This document shows, one piece after another, positions 1-7,414 of a stretch of 64,000 nt of DNA. The position numbers and the translations under genes are program-made. The stretch's first letter is position 1; each line of letters begins with the position of its first letter. Origin of the DNA: Dietzia aurantiaca (GTDB taxonomy: Bacteria; Actinomycetota; Actinomycetes; Mycobacteriales; Mycobacteriaceae); contig NZ_JAIFXZ010000001.1 of the NCBI RefSeq assembly GCF_021033825.1, positions 1-64,000 on the forward strand, in the 5' to 3' direction. Under the pieces are notes generated by a model that ran no database searches, was not told where the DNA came from, and was given only the letters and a program-made list of their open reading frames with translations.

Positions 1-417
1 GGCGGAGACCCGCCCCGGGAACGCTGCGGCGACCCGGGCGGCGACCGGGTCCATCGGCGCCAGCGTCGGGCGGAGTCGCTCGGCGGCGCGCGCCAGCCCC
101 ACCGCATAGCGTCGCGGCCAGTCCGGCCCCCACGACACGAGGTCGGACGGGCGCGCCGCGACGCAATACCCGCCGTTCACGGCGCCGGACCCGCCGAGGG
201 TGCGGCCGCGCGGGAGCTCGAGAACCGTGTCCCCGAGCCGGGCGCGATGCCGGGTGACCACGGGTGAGTCCGGCCCCACGTCGAGCAGCCCCGCGCGCGG
301 CGAGGCGACGTGGTCGCCGGCCTCGAGCAGGACCACGTCCGCACCGGCCTCGGCCAGCCGGCGGGCCATCACGCACCCGGCCGGGCCGGCCCCCACCACC
401 ACGACGTCGGCTCTCAC
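1..417 (-). CDS. mftG: MftG, GMC-family FAD oxidoreductase (partial, N-terminal part only)
   Basis: This is the N-terminal 139 codons of a glucose-methanol-choline oxidoreductase; the rest lies beyond position 1. It begins at a GTG at 417 that overlaps the mftF stop as GTGA, so translation is coupled. The start reads MRADVVVVGAGPAGCVMARR, with the GxGxxG dinucleotide loop for FAD at residues 9-14. A GMC N-terminal signature (GRTLGGSGAVNGG) follows near residue 70. MftG is the usual last member of mycofactocin clusters and is thought to pass electrons from reduced mycofactocin onward to the respiratory chain. Identity rests on the FAD motif plus its position directly after mftF. The C-terminal catalytic His cannot be inspected here. 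Confidence 0.9.
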   Translation of the reverse strand, partial: MRADVVVVGAGPAGCVMARRLAEAGADVVLLEAGDHVASPRAGLLDVGPDSPVVTRHRARLGDTVLELPRGRTLGGSGAVNGGYCVAARPSDLVSWGPDWPRRYAVGLARAAERLRPTLAPMDPVAARVAAAFPGRVSA

Positions 418-1970
418 CGCGTGAACTCCGGACGGAGGGCACCGAGCGAGCGGGCGTCCCAGGCCGAGCGCCACACGCCGACCCCGTAGGCGATGTCGTC
501 GAGGCGGCGCAGCACCACGTGGCCGAGGGGCTCGTCGACCGGCAGCGAACCCGGCTCGCGCGCCGACCACCAATGCCACAGTCCGTCCACCACCGCGGCC
601 GCCAGAAGCCGGCGACGCAGGCCCTGCGCCACGCGGGAGCCGGACGGGGCTGCGACGAGGAGTACCGCGGCCGTGACCGGCCAGTACGGGCGCAGAAGAG
701 CCTCGGGCAACTGCCGGACCGAGGCGGCTGACCCGCGCGCGATGAGCCGGGCGGCGGCGCGGCCGTCATCGGTGAGACCGCGTGTGCGCCACCAGGCCCG
801 GCCCGCCGCGCCGGCCGCGAGCACCACTCCCGCCGGCGTCGCGCTCCACACCCCGAGAGCCAGGGTGAGCGACCACGACGAGGCCACCGCGGGTGCCACC
901 GCCGGGCCGTGTCGGTCCTCGAGCAGCGCTGCGCCGCGGCCGTAATACGCGCGTCGGGCCAGCAGCGGGGCGAGCGTCGTGCGGTGGCGGTGGGCGACGT
1001 GGGCCGCCGGCTCGTACCGCACGCGCCCACCCGCGGCGTCGGTGCGCCAACACAGATCCACGTCCTCGGCCACGTGCAGCCGCTCGTCGAACGGCCCCTG
1101 ACCGCCCCCTCCCGGCGGCGGCGGGAGCCTGTCGGGGCGCACCGCGAGCGCCGCACTGGGCACGTACGGCACCCGCGTGCGCGGCCGGACCCGCGCCGGG
1201 TCGGTGCCCATGTCCAGCGCCGATCGCGCGGTCTCGTAACCACGCATCCAGAACCGGCCGGGTTCGGCCGCGATGATGCGCGGAGCGACCGCGGCGACCA
1301 GCGGGTCGTCGAGGTGCGCGAGCAGGACGTCGAGCCAACCGGGCCGGGGCAGGACGTCGGCGTCGAGATAGACCACGACCCGCGCGCCGGCCTCCACCGC
1401 GGCGGCCGTCCCGGCGTTGCGGGCGGCGGCGGGCCCCCGCGAGCGGTCGTGGCGCAGGACCACCGCCGCGGGCCCGGGCGGGCACGCCGGTGCGGTCAGT
1501 GGGAGGGCGGAGCCGTCGTCGACGACGACGAGACGCATCCCCCGGGCCAGCTCCGGACCGAGGGCTTTCGCCAGGGCGGCGACCCCGGCGGCGTCGTCGC
1601 GGACCGGCACCACCACCGCCACGTCGTCCAGGGCGCGGGCCGTGCCGGTGCGGCCGATGTGAGCAGCGCCGCGCTGAGCAGCGTCGCGCTGTGCAGAGCC
1701 GTTCACGGCCGAGCCGTCGACCAGAGGGTGGGCCATCCCCCGATCCGTGAGGGCCCTGGCCAGCGCGGCTCCGGCCGGGGTGACGGTATCGATCACCCCG
1801 CGGCGATCCAGGAGCGCGGCGGCCGTCGGCGAGAGCGTGACCAGGGTGACCGGGTCCCCACCCAGGATCCGCACGGTCTGCCCACGGCGCAGGACGCTGG
1901 TCCGACGGTCGAGCCGGACCGGGGCGGGGCCGGCGTACGCGGGGCTCGCAGACCCGGCGGGCCGGGTCAT
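414..1970 (-). CDS. mftF: MftF, mycofactocin glycosyltransferase (GT2 family)
   Basis: The product has 518 residues. The central GT-A glycosyltransferase domain begins at about residue 113 (VVVPVRDD). It carries the nucleotide-sugar region VVVDDGSALPL and the metal-binding DxD-type motif YLDADVLPRPGW. An N-terminal region of about 100 residues precedes it, and a hydrophobic, Ala-rich C-terminal part suggests membrane association. MftF adds beta-1,4-linked glucose units to the mycofactocin redox core. The start overlaps the mftE stop (ATGA at 1967-1970) and the stop overlaps mftG, so the gene is translationally coupled on both sides. The protein is slightly longer than I recall for mycobacterial MftF, mainly because of the segment around residues 85-110. 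Confidence 0.93.
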   Translation of the reverse strand: MTRPAGSASPAYAGPAPVRLDRRTSVLRRGQTVRILGGDPVTLVTLSPTAAALLDRRGVIDTVTPAGAALARALTDRGMAHPLVDGSAVNGSAQRDAAQRGAAHIGRTGTARALDDVAVVVPVRDDAAGVAALAKALGPELARGMRLVVVDDGSALPLTAPACPPGPAAVVLRHDRSRGPAAARNAGTAAAVEAGARVVVYLDADVLPRPGWLDVLLAHLDDPLVAAVAPRIIAAEPGRFWMRGYETARSALDMGTDPARVRPRTRVPYVPSAALAVRPDRLPPPPGGGGQGPFDERLHVAEDVDLCWRTDAAGGRVRYEPAAHVAHRHRTTLAPLLARRAYYGRGAALLEDRHGPAVAPAVASSWSLTLALGVWSATPAGVVLAAGAAGRAWWRTRGLTDDGRAAARLIARGSAASVRQLPEALLRPYWPVTAAVLLVAAPSGSRVAQGLRRRLLAAAVVDGLWHWWSAREPGSLPVDEPLGHVVLRRLDDIAYGVGVWRSAWDARSLGALRPEFTR

Positions 1971-2710
1971 CGGAGCATCCCGTCCGCCTGTCCGGGCTGC
2001 CAGGCGTCGAGTCTGCGGCGGGCGTCAGCCACGAGTAGGCCCCACAGGCGACGCCCCTCTACGTCCGTTGCGCCGGTGGGATCGCCAAGGACCCCGTTGC
2101 TGCTCACCGCGGCCACCCCGCCGTCGCGCATCGCCGGGAGGATCTGCGGCAGCGGATCGGTGCAGCCGGGCTCGACGAGCTCGCCACGGACCAGGCCCGG
2201 GTGAAGGTGCAGCATGAGTGAGGTCTCCGCGTGGCCGGCGTGGGTGTCCGCGGGATCCTCGGAGGTGCGGCAGGACAGCCAGGCCGCGTCGCGCCCCTCG
2301 TATCGAAGGCGGGCGACCGCCCGGCGCAGCGCCTCGACGTTTCCGCCGTGACCGTTGACCACGAGCAGCCGATCCGCCCAGGTGGACACCGACCGTCCGA
2401 GTTCCAGCACCGCCTCGGCGAGCGCGTCGGTCCCGAGTGACACGGTCGCCGGAAAGGACTGGTGCTCCCCGCTCGCCCCGTAGGCGAGGGCGGGGAGCAC
2501 CATGACCTCGACGCCGGTACCGACACCGAACCCGGCACCGGCATCCGCGCCACCGCCCGCGGATTCTCCGAGCACCCGGGCGGCCGCGGTCGCCAGAAGG
2601 GTGTCGGTCTCGGGCGGCAGGTGCGGTCCGTGCTGCTCGGTGGCGCCGACAGGGAGTACGGCGAGCACCTGTCGGCCGGCCGATGTGGCGGCACCGGACG
2701 CACCCGTCAT
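1967..2710 (-). CDS. mftE: MftE, mycofactocin precursor peptide peptidase (creatininase family)
   Basis: The 247-residue protein belongs to the creatininase family. MftE cleaves the MftC-modified MftA peptide to release the C-terminal Val-Tyr-derived core. The metal site is visible: GATEQHGPHLPPETDT near residue 21 supplies the Glu, His and Asp ligands, VNGHGGNVEALRRA supplies a later His, and HAGHAETSLMLHL supplies the last Glu. The N-terminal 10-12 residues (MTGASGAATSAGRQ) look unstructured, so a slightly shorter start is possible. The gene lies 6 bp after the SDR stop and overlaps mftF by 4 bp. It has family-typical length. Confidence 0.94.
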   Translation of the reverse strand: MTGASGAATSAGRQVLAVLPVGATEQHGPHLPPETDTLLATAAARVLGESAGGGADAGAGFGVGTGVEVMVLPALAYGASGEHQSFPATVSLGTDALAEAVLELGRSVSTWADRLLVVNGHGGNVEALRRAVARLRYEGRDAAWLSCRTSEDPADTHAGHAETSLMLHLHPGLVRGELVEPGCTDPLPQILPAMRDGGVAAVSSNGVLGDPTGATDVEGRRLWGLLVADARRRLDAWQPGQADGMLR

Positions 2711-2716
2711 GTCGGC

Positions 2717-3532
2717 TCAGACCTTGATCGCGCCCATGTCGACGGTGAAGGTCGAGGCGGTGATGGTGCGCGAGGCGTCCGAGGCGAGGAACATGACCGA
2801 GTCCGAGATGTCGTCGGTCGTCGCCATCCCCATGCCGAGGATCGGCGTGAAATGCGGCAGGAACTGGGGCTGATCGTTGAACACCGCGTGCGCGTCCGGG
2901 TCGTCGGCCCCCATCGGGGTGAGCACGCCGTACGGGTGGATCGTGTTGACCCTGATGTTGTGCTCGCCGAGCTCCTTGGCGGCGGTCTGGGCCAGTCCCA
3001 CCACGCCGTGCTTGGACGCCGAGTAGGGCGACTGCACCGGCATCGCCTTGAGGCCGGCGACCGAGCTGACCAGGACGATCGACCCGCCGTTACCGGCCTC
3101 GAGCATGTGCGGGATCGACGCCTTGAGGGTCTTCCAGTACCCCGTCAGGTTGATGTCGATCGTGTCGTTCCACTGCTGCTCGTCGATTTCCCAGACCTTG
3201 CCCCAGTTGCAGATTCCGGCGTTGGCGATCACGACGTCCAGGCGGCCGCCGAAGCGCTCGACGCCCCGGGTGACGAGATCCTGCTGGAACGCCAGGTCAC
3301 GGACGTCGCCGATCTCCGTGAAGATCTCGCCACCCTCCGCCTCGACCCGCTCGATGGTCGTGGCGAGGTCGTCCTTGTTCGCGGTGGGGTACTTGACGTA
3401 CTCCGACGGTACGTCGCACAGGTCCATGCCGATGATCTTGGCGCCCTCGCGGGCGAAGCGGATGGCGTGCTTGCGGCCCTGGCCGCGGGCGACACCGGTG
3501 ATGTAGACGACCTTGCCGTCGAAGTCTCCCAT
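2717..3532 (-). CDS. Mycofactocin-coupled short-chain dehydrogenase/reductase
   Basis: The 271-residue protein is a classical SDR. It has the nucleotide-binding motif TGVARGQGR at about residues 13-21, the NAG motif (IANAGICNWG) and the active-site set LVSSVAG, then YSASKHG. The family described as mycofactocin-dependent SDR holds NAD(H) tightly and relies on mycofactocin as external electron acceptor; it carries an insert after the first nucleotide-binding strands, as seen here (residues about 38-70). The substrate is unknown, probably an alcohol. The gene sits between mftD and mftE on the same strand (57 bp after mftD, 6 bp before mftE), so it is part of the cofactor operon itself. The M. 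tuberculosis cluster has no gene at this position. Confidence 0.88.
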   Translation of the reverse strand: MGDFDGKVVYITGVARGQGRKHAIRFAREGAKIIGMDLCDVPSEYVKYPTANKDDLATTIERVEAEGGEIFTEIGDVRDLAFQQDLVTRGVERFGGRLDVVIANAGICNWGKVWEIDEQQWNDTIDINLTGYWKTLKASIPHMLEAGNGGSIVLVSSVAGLKAMPVQSPYSASKHGVVGLAQTAAKELGEHNIRVNTIHPYGVLTPMGADDPDAHAVFNDQPQFLPHFTPILGMGMATTDDISDSVMFLASDASRTITASTFTVDMGAIKV

Positions 3533-3589
3533 TGAGGGGTTGTCCTTTTCTCTACAGTTGTTGCGAACAGGGCTGGCGGAATGCCGCCA

Positions 3590-4813
3590 TCAGGCGCCGA
3601 GGCGCCGCACGAAGTCGTCCGGAATGTGGTAGTCGTCGCGACTGAGCTCCGAGATGGACGACTTGCTCAGCCCGATGAGGCTGGAGTCCAGGCCCGACCG
3701 CATGATGTCGAGCACGTTCTCGACACCCGCCTGACCGTTGGCGCCCAGGCCCCAGAGGTAGGCGCGGCCGATCATCACGGCACGAGCACCGAGGGCGAGG
3801 GCCTTTGCGACGTCGGATCCTCGGCGGATGCCGCCGTCGAGCAGGACCTCGACATGGTCGCCGACCTCGTCGACGATCGGCGCGAGGCAGCGGATCGACG
3901 CCGGCGTGGCGTCGAGATTGTTGCCGCCGTGGTTCGAGACCGAGATCGCCTTCACACCGGCGTCGACAGCGCGCTTGGCGTCGTCGACGCGGGTGATGCC
4001 TTTGAGCATGACCGGGCCGTCGTAGTTGTCCACGACCCAGGCGATGTCGTCCCACGTCGCGGGCGGGGTGCCCATCCACTCGCCGTAGGCGCCGAAGAAG
4101 GTCGGCCCCATCTCGCCCTGGTTGACCAGGTTCGGGGTGGTCAGGTCCGGGAACCGCTTGTTGGTGATCACGTCGCGCGCCCACTCCATGGCCCACCGCG
4201 GACTCACCGCGATCTCGGGCGCCATGGTGAGCATGGCCTTGGCGTCGAGCTTCTCGGGGATCGCCGGGCTGCCCCAGTCACGGCCCATCGAGAACGACCA
4301 GTCGGTGGTGAGGATGACGCCCGCGGCGCCTGCCGCCTTCGCACGCTCGAGGCGCTCGAGGACCCTCTCCTTGCCGCCGAGCCAGTACACCTGGAAGAAG
4401 GTCTGCGGGTTCGCCGCGATGACCTCCTCGATGGGCTTGGACGCGAACGAACTCAGGCCCATCGCGGTGCCGCGGGCGGCCGCGGCACGGGCGACGTCGA
4501 CCTCCCCGTCGGGGGTCACGGCCTGGACACCGGTCGGCGAGATCATCACCGGCAGGCTGATCGGCTGCCCCATGACGGTGGTCGCCATGTCGCGGTCCTG
4601 CTTCGCGCCGATCACGTGCGGCTTGGGCTCGAGCTCGCTGAACGCGTCCATGTTGTCGCGCAGCGTCACCCCGGCCTCACTGCCGCCGACGAGCGCCATG
4701 TACACGCTCTTGGGGAGCTTCTTCTTGGCGCGCTGCTGGGCCACGGCCACGGATTCGAACCAGGGGTTCTGCCGCCAGGGGTTGGCCTCGGCGATCTTGG
4801 ACAGGCGGGACAC
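3590..4813 (-). CDS. mftD: MftD, FMN-dependent alpha-hydroxy-acid dehydrogenase family, mycofactocin maturase
   Basis: The 407-residue protein is an FMN-binding TIM barrel of the lactate dehydrogenase/glycolate oxidase family. The signature around the catalytic His (VSNHGGNNLDATPASIRC, about residue 290) and the phosphate-binding region (LLDGGIRRGSDVAKALALGA, then MIGRAYLWGLGANG) are present. In mycofactocin biosynthesis MftD oxidatively deaminates the AHDP intermediate made after MftE cleavage, giving pre-mycofactocin. An AGAAGG-like ribosome site precedes the ATG at 4813. It is separated from mftC by 115 bp containing a GC-rich hairpin, an unusually wide gap in an otherwise tightly packed operon. 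Confidence 0.95.
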   Translation of the reverse strand: MSRLSKIAEANPWRQNPWFESVAVAQQRAKKKLPKSVYMALVGGSEAGVTLRDNMDAFSELEPKPHVIGAKQDRDMATTVMGQPISLPVMISPTGVQAVTPDGEVDVARAAAARGTAMGLSSFASKPIEEVIAANPQTFFQVYWLGGKERVLERLERAKAAGAAGVILTTDWSFSMGRDWGSPAIPEKLDAKAMLTMAPEIAVSPRWAMEWARDVITNKRFPDLTTPNLVNQGEMGPTFFGAYGEWMGTPPATWDDIAWVVDNYDGPVMLKGITRVDDAKRAVDAGVKAISVSNHGGNNLDATPASIRCLAPIVDEVGDHVEVLLDGGIRRGSDVAKALALGARAVMIGRAYLWGLGANGQAGVENVLDIMRSGLDSSLIGLSKSSISELSRDDYHIPDDFVRRLGA

Positions 4814-4877
4814 GGGCGTGCCTCCTTCTCTGGGATTGTCGGAAGTTCAGGGGGCCGGCGCGCCCCGGAACACCCCA

Positions 4878-4906
4878 CCGCCGCCGGGTGAGGCCCGGGG
4901 CGGCGG
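4878..4906 (-). terminator. GC-rich hairpin between mftC and mftD (attenuator or partial terminator)
   Basis: An inverted repeat CCGCCGCCGGG, a short loop and CCCGGGGCGGCGG (two-base bulge) lies in the 115-bp gap between the mftC stop and the mftD start. There is no T run, so it is more likely a partial terminator or an RNA-stabilising or processing hairpin than a full stop. Function is inferred. Confidence 0.45.
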
Positions 4907-4928
4907 GGCGCGTCAGTGCTGGTGCGGC

Positions 4929-6161
4929 CTAGATCGGGGACTCGTCACACAGGCTGGTCGGCCTGCGCGGCGGCGTGGTGACCAGGGTCAGCGGGACCGG
5001 GCCCGTGGGCTGCTTCCGGGCCGCGAGCCCCATCGGCCGGGTGTGGTCCTGGGACGGCGCGGGTATGTTGCGCTCGGCGGCGAGCAGCCCCTCGCCGTAG
5101 CCCTGGACACACTCCGGGTCGGGCCCGTCCATGGGCAGCCCGGTGAAGAACTTGGCGGCCATGCAGCCGCCACGGCAGCTGTCGTAGAAGTCGCAGGCCG
5201 AGCAGGCCCCGGCGGACTGTGGCTCGCGCAGCTCCCGGAACAGCTCGGAGGTCTGCCACACGGTCTCGAAGCCGCCGTCCGACACCACGTTGCCGGCGAG
5301 GAACTGCTCGTGGATGGCGAACGGGCACGCGTACACGTCACCGATCGGGTCGATGAGGCAGACCACGCGGCCGGCGCCACACAGGTTGAGGCCGGGCAGC
5401 GAGCCCTGGCCGTCGCCGAACGCCGACAGGTGGAAGAAGCTGTCGCCGGTGAGGACGTTCTCGCCGTGGGCGACGAGCCAGTCGTACAGCTCGCGCTGCT
5501 GTTCCGGAAGCGGATGCAGGTCATCCCACACGTCGGCGCCGCGACCGGACGGACGCAGCCGGGTGATCCGCAGGGTCGCGTCGTACTTGTCGGCCAGTGC
5601 CTTGAACTCGTCGAGCTGGGAGACGTTCTCGCGGGTCACCACGACCGAGATCTTGGAGTCGCGGAAGCCCGCGTCCTTGAGGTTCTGCAGCGCGCGGCAG
5701 GCCATGTCGAACGAGCCCGGCCCACGGACGGCGTCGTTGACCTCGGCGGTCGCACCGTCGATCGAGATCTGCACGTCGACGTAGTCGCTCGCGGCCAGGC
5801 GGCGGGCCACCTCCTCGTCGATGCGCACACCGTTGGTGGAGAACTTGACGCCCACCTGGTGGCTGGTCGCGTAGTCGACGAGTTCCCAGAAGTCGGGGCG
5901 GACGGTCGGCTCACCGCCGCCGATATTGACGTAGAAGACCTGCATCTTCTGCAGCTCGTCGATGATCGCCTTGCACTGCTCGGTGCTCAGTTCGCGCGGG
6001 TCGCGGCGACCGGACGAACTGAGGCAGTGCACGCAGGCGAGGTTGCAGGCGTAGGTGAGTTCCCAGGTGAGGCAGATGGGGGCGTCGAGTCCGCGCTCGA
6101 ACTGGTCGACCAGGCGGCCGACGGGAGCTGGGCTTGCGGGACGGTCGAGCATGCTGGTCAT
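4929..6161 (-). CDS. mftC: MftC, radical SAM/SPASM mycofactocin maturase
   Basis: The 410-residue protein is a radical SAM enzyme that decarboxylates the C-terminal Tyr of MftA and then forms a carbon-carbon bond to the preceding Val. The CxxxCxxC motif is C39, C43, C46 (YACNLACVHC). The GGE-type SAM motif (IGGGEPTVRPDF) is near residue 78. The SPASM domain cysteines for auxiliary Fe-S clusters lie in LCGAGRVVC, DVYACPF and the ACSACDFYDSCRGGC stretch around residues 315-330. The start at 6161 overlaps the mftB stop as ATGA. The C-terminal tail of about 45 residues (Pro-rich, ending SLCDESPI) is longer than the catalytic core needs. Confidence 0.97.
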   Translation of the reverse strand: MTSMLDRPASPAPVGRLVDQFERGLDAPICLTWELTYACNLACVHCLSSSGRRDPRELSTEQCKAIIDELQKMQVFYVNIGGGEPTVRPDFWELVDYATSHQVGVKFSTNGVRIDEEVARRLAASDYVDVQISIDGATAEVNDAVRGPGSFDMACRALQNLKDAGFRDSKISVVVTRENVSQLDEFKALADKYDATLRITRLRPSGRGADVWDDLHPLPEQQRELYDWLVAHGENVLTGDSFFHLSAFGDGQGSLPGLNLCGAGRVVCLIDPIGDVYACPFAIHEQFLAGNVVSDGGFETVWQTSELFRELREPQSAGACSACDFYDSCRGGCMAAKFFTGLPMDGPDPECVQGYGEGLLAAERNIPAPSQDHTRPMGLAARKQPTGPVPLTLVTTPPRRPTSLCDESPI

Positions 6162-6484
6162 GAGGTCTCCTCGATCATGCGCGAGGCGGCGAGCTGGCCG
6201 AGCGCGTGCAGATACAGCCGCGCGGTACCCGGATCATCGATCTGCACCCCGGCGGCAGCGCAGGCCGCGCGCGCGGAGGGGTGATCGGCAAGGGTGCGGA
6301 CCACCTCGACGATGGTCGGCGACTTGAGAAAGCTGAGCTTGCGGGTGTGGAAGTGGTAGAGCAGGGCCCCGAACGGCTCGGGCCGAAGCGCCACCCCGGG
6401 GTGCAGGCGCCAGCCGGCGTCGAGATCGAACGCCGCCGGGGCGGCTCCCTGTTCGGCGCCGGCCGGCGCTGCTGCGGAGGTCAT
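6158..6484 (-). CDS. mftB: MftB, mycofactocin RiPP recognition element chaperone
   Basis: The 108-residue protein is a PqqD-like RiPP recognition element that binds the MftA leader and presents it to MftC. The core reads FDLDAGWRLHPGVALRPEPF, then GALLYHFHTRKLSFLKSPTI, typical of the winged-helix RRE fold of MftB. A conserved hydrophobic C-terminal half (LYLHALGQLAASRMI) follows. The ATG at 6484 lies one base after the mftA TGA, and the stop overlaps mftC. Such tight coupling suits a peptide-chaperone-enzyme complex. Confidence 0.95.
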   Translation of the reverse strand: MTSAAAPAGAEQGAAPAAFDLDAGWRLHPGVALRPEPFGALLYHFHTRKLSFLKSPTIVEVVRTLADHPSARAACAAAGVQIDDPGTARLYLHALGQLAASRMIEETS

Positions 6485-6485
6485 C

Positions 6486-6572
6486 TCAGTAGACCCCGCA
6501 CATGCCGTCGATGGAGACCTCCTCGATGAGGGCCTCCTCCAGCACTACCTCGGTGTTCTGCGTGTTCTCCAT
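6486..6572 (-). CDS. mftA: MftA, mycofactocin precursor peptide (28 aa)
   Basis: This short gene encodes a 28-residue peptide starting MENTQNTEVVLEEALIEEVS and ending IDGMCGVY. The IDGMCGVY tail is the diagnostic core of mycofactocin precursors: the final Val-Tyr is cross-linked by MftC and becomes the redox cofactor. The acidic leader (LEEALIEE) is what MftB binds. An AGAGGA ribosome site lies 6-7 bases before the ATG at 6572. The TGA is followed by one base and the mftB ATG. It is the first gene of the mft operon, about 50 bases downstream of the predicted transcription start. Confidence 0.97.
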   Translation of the reverse strand: MENTQNTEVVLEEALIEEVSIDGMCGVY

Positions 6573-6602
6573 TGCGTGTCCTCTCGTCTGCGCATGGGGA
6601 TG

Positions 6603-6623
6603 TCTCACCACAACCTGGTGAGA
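6603..6623. promoter_or_regulatory. Palindrome at the mftA transcription start (putative MftR operator 1)
   Basis: TCTCACCA and TGGTGAGA form perfect 8-bp arms around a 5-bp centre. The site covers the region from just after the -10 box to the predicted start of the mftA transcript. Its position between the divergent mftR and mftA genes suggests that MftR or another TetR-type repressor binds it. Confidence 0.7.
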
Positions 6624-6628
6624 TCTGC

Positions 6629-6657
6629 ATCATATTGGCACTTGGTGCCACTTGCAA
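6629..6657 (-). promoter_or_regulatory. Predicted sigma-A promoter of the mft operon
   Basis: On the minus strand TTGCAA (6657-6652), a 17-bp spacer and TATGAT (6634-6629) make a near-consensus promoter. Transcription would start near 6622, giving a leader of about 50 bases before mftA. Both flanking palindromes overlap this promoter. Confidence 0.7.
6636..6650. promoter_or_regulatory. Palindrome inside the mft promoter spacer (putative MftR operator 2)
   Basis: TGGCAC-TTG-GTGCCA is a perfect inverted repeat with 6-bp arms. It fills most of the 17-bp spacer between the -35 and -10 boxes of the mft promoter, a classic place for steric repression. Confidence 0.65.
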
Positions 6658-6669
6658 CGGTTTCTGTTT

Positions 6670-6675
6670 TAAACT
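6670..6675 (+). promoter_or_regulatory. -10 box for a leaderless mftR transcript
   Basis: TAAACT fits the actinobacterial TANNNT -10 pattern and ends 6 bases before the mftR ATG. There is no purine-rich ribosome site before that ATG, so the mRNA is probably leaderless. No good -35 box is seen. Confidence 0.45.
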
Positions 6676-6681
6676 CCTCCC

Positions 6682-7278
6682 ATGGAGCCGCAGGAGAGGG
6701 TCGAGGGGCGCACCCCGGGCCGCCGCCCGTCGACCACGCGCGCCTCGATCGTCGAGGTCGCGCTCGAGCTCTTCGCCCGCTGCGGGTACGAGTCCACGAG
6801 CGTCGACCAGATCGCGGAGGCCGCGCACATCTCGCGCCGGACACTGTTCCGCTACTTCCCGGGCAAGGCGGCGATCGCCTGGGGCGAGTTCGGTGAGCAG
6901 ATCCACCTGATGCTCGACTACCTCGACGCGGTGCCCGAGTCCACCCCCCTTCGCGACGCGCTCGCCGACGCCCTCGTCGCGTTCAACACGTTCCCCGACT
7001 CGCAGACCGAGGTGCACCGCGTCCGCATGCGTCTCCTGCTCACCGTCGACGAGCTCCGGGCGCATTCGGCGCTCGTCTACGCGGACTGGCGGCGGGCGGT
7101 CGCAGGCTTCGTGGCCGACCGCCGCGGCGAGTCGGTCGACGACCTGATCCCGGCCGCCACCGCCCACGCCGCGCTGGGGATCGCCCTGTCGGCGTATCGA
7201 CTGTGGATCGACGAACCGGGCGCGGACCAGGACCACCTGCACGATCTGCTGCGCGCGGGCACCCAGATCCTGGGCTGA
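6682..7278 (+). CDS. mftR: MftR, TetR-family regulator of the mycofactocin cluster
   Basis: The 198-residue protein has an N-terminal TetR helix-turn-helix at about residues 20-66 (STRASIVEVALELFARCGYE, then TSVDQIAEAAHISRRTLFRY, FPGKAAI). The C-terminal ligand domain is all-helical. The ATG at 6682 follows a TAAACT -10 box without a ribosome site. It is transcribed away from mftA, and two palindromes lie in the 109-bp gap between them. The mycobacterial homologue is reported to repress mft genes and to respond to long-chain acyl-CoA; whether that holds here is inference. Confidence 0.9.
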   Translation: MEPQERVEGRTPGRRPSTTRASIVEVALELFARCGYESTSVDQIAEAAHISRRTLFRYFPGKAAIAWGEFGEQIHLMLDYLDAVPESTPLRDALADALVAFNTFPDSQTEVHRVRMRLLLTVDELRAHSALVYADWRRAVAGFVADRRGESVDDLIPAATAHAALGIALSAYRLWIDEPGADQDHLHDLLRAGTQILG

Positions 7279-7401
7279 CGCGGCCCGGTCCGGTCCGAAT
7301 TCTCGCCCGCGTCGGCACCTCGCCGGAGATGTGGACCACTGGCCGGGTCGACGCGCGAGTCAGGACGGGGATTCGGCCTAGGCACAGAACTTACTGACGG
7401 G

Positions 7402-7407
7402 TAACCT
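7402..7407 (+). promoter_or_regulatory. -10 box for a leaderless DUF4442 transcript
   Basis: TAACCT ends 7 bases before the GTG start at 7415. No Shine-Dalgarno sequence is present, which fits leaderless translation. The -35 region is not recognisable. Confidence 0.4.
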
Positions 7408-7414
7408 CGTCGTC

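Noticed and set aside
909-2204. 431-codon plus-strand frame opposite mftF and mftE
   Set aside because: It is antisense to two well-supported genes and lacks any recognisable motif or ribosome site.
4122-6284. 720-codon open frame on the plus strand opposite mftD and mftC
   Set aside because: The minus-strand genes have full family motifs and tight operon spacing; the plus-strand frame has none.
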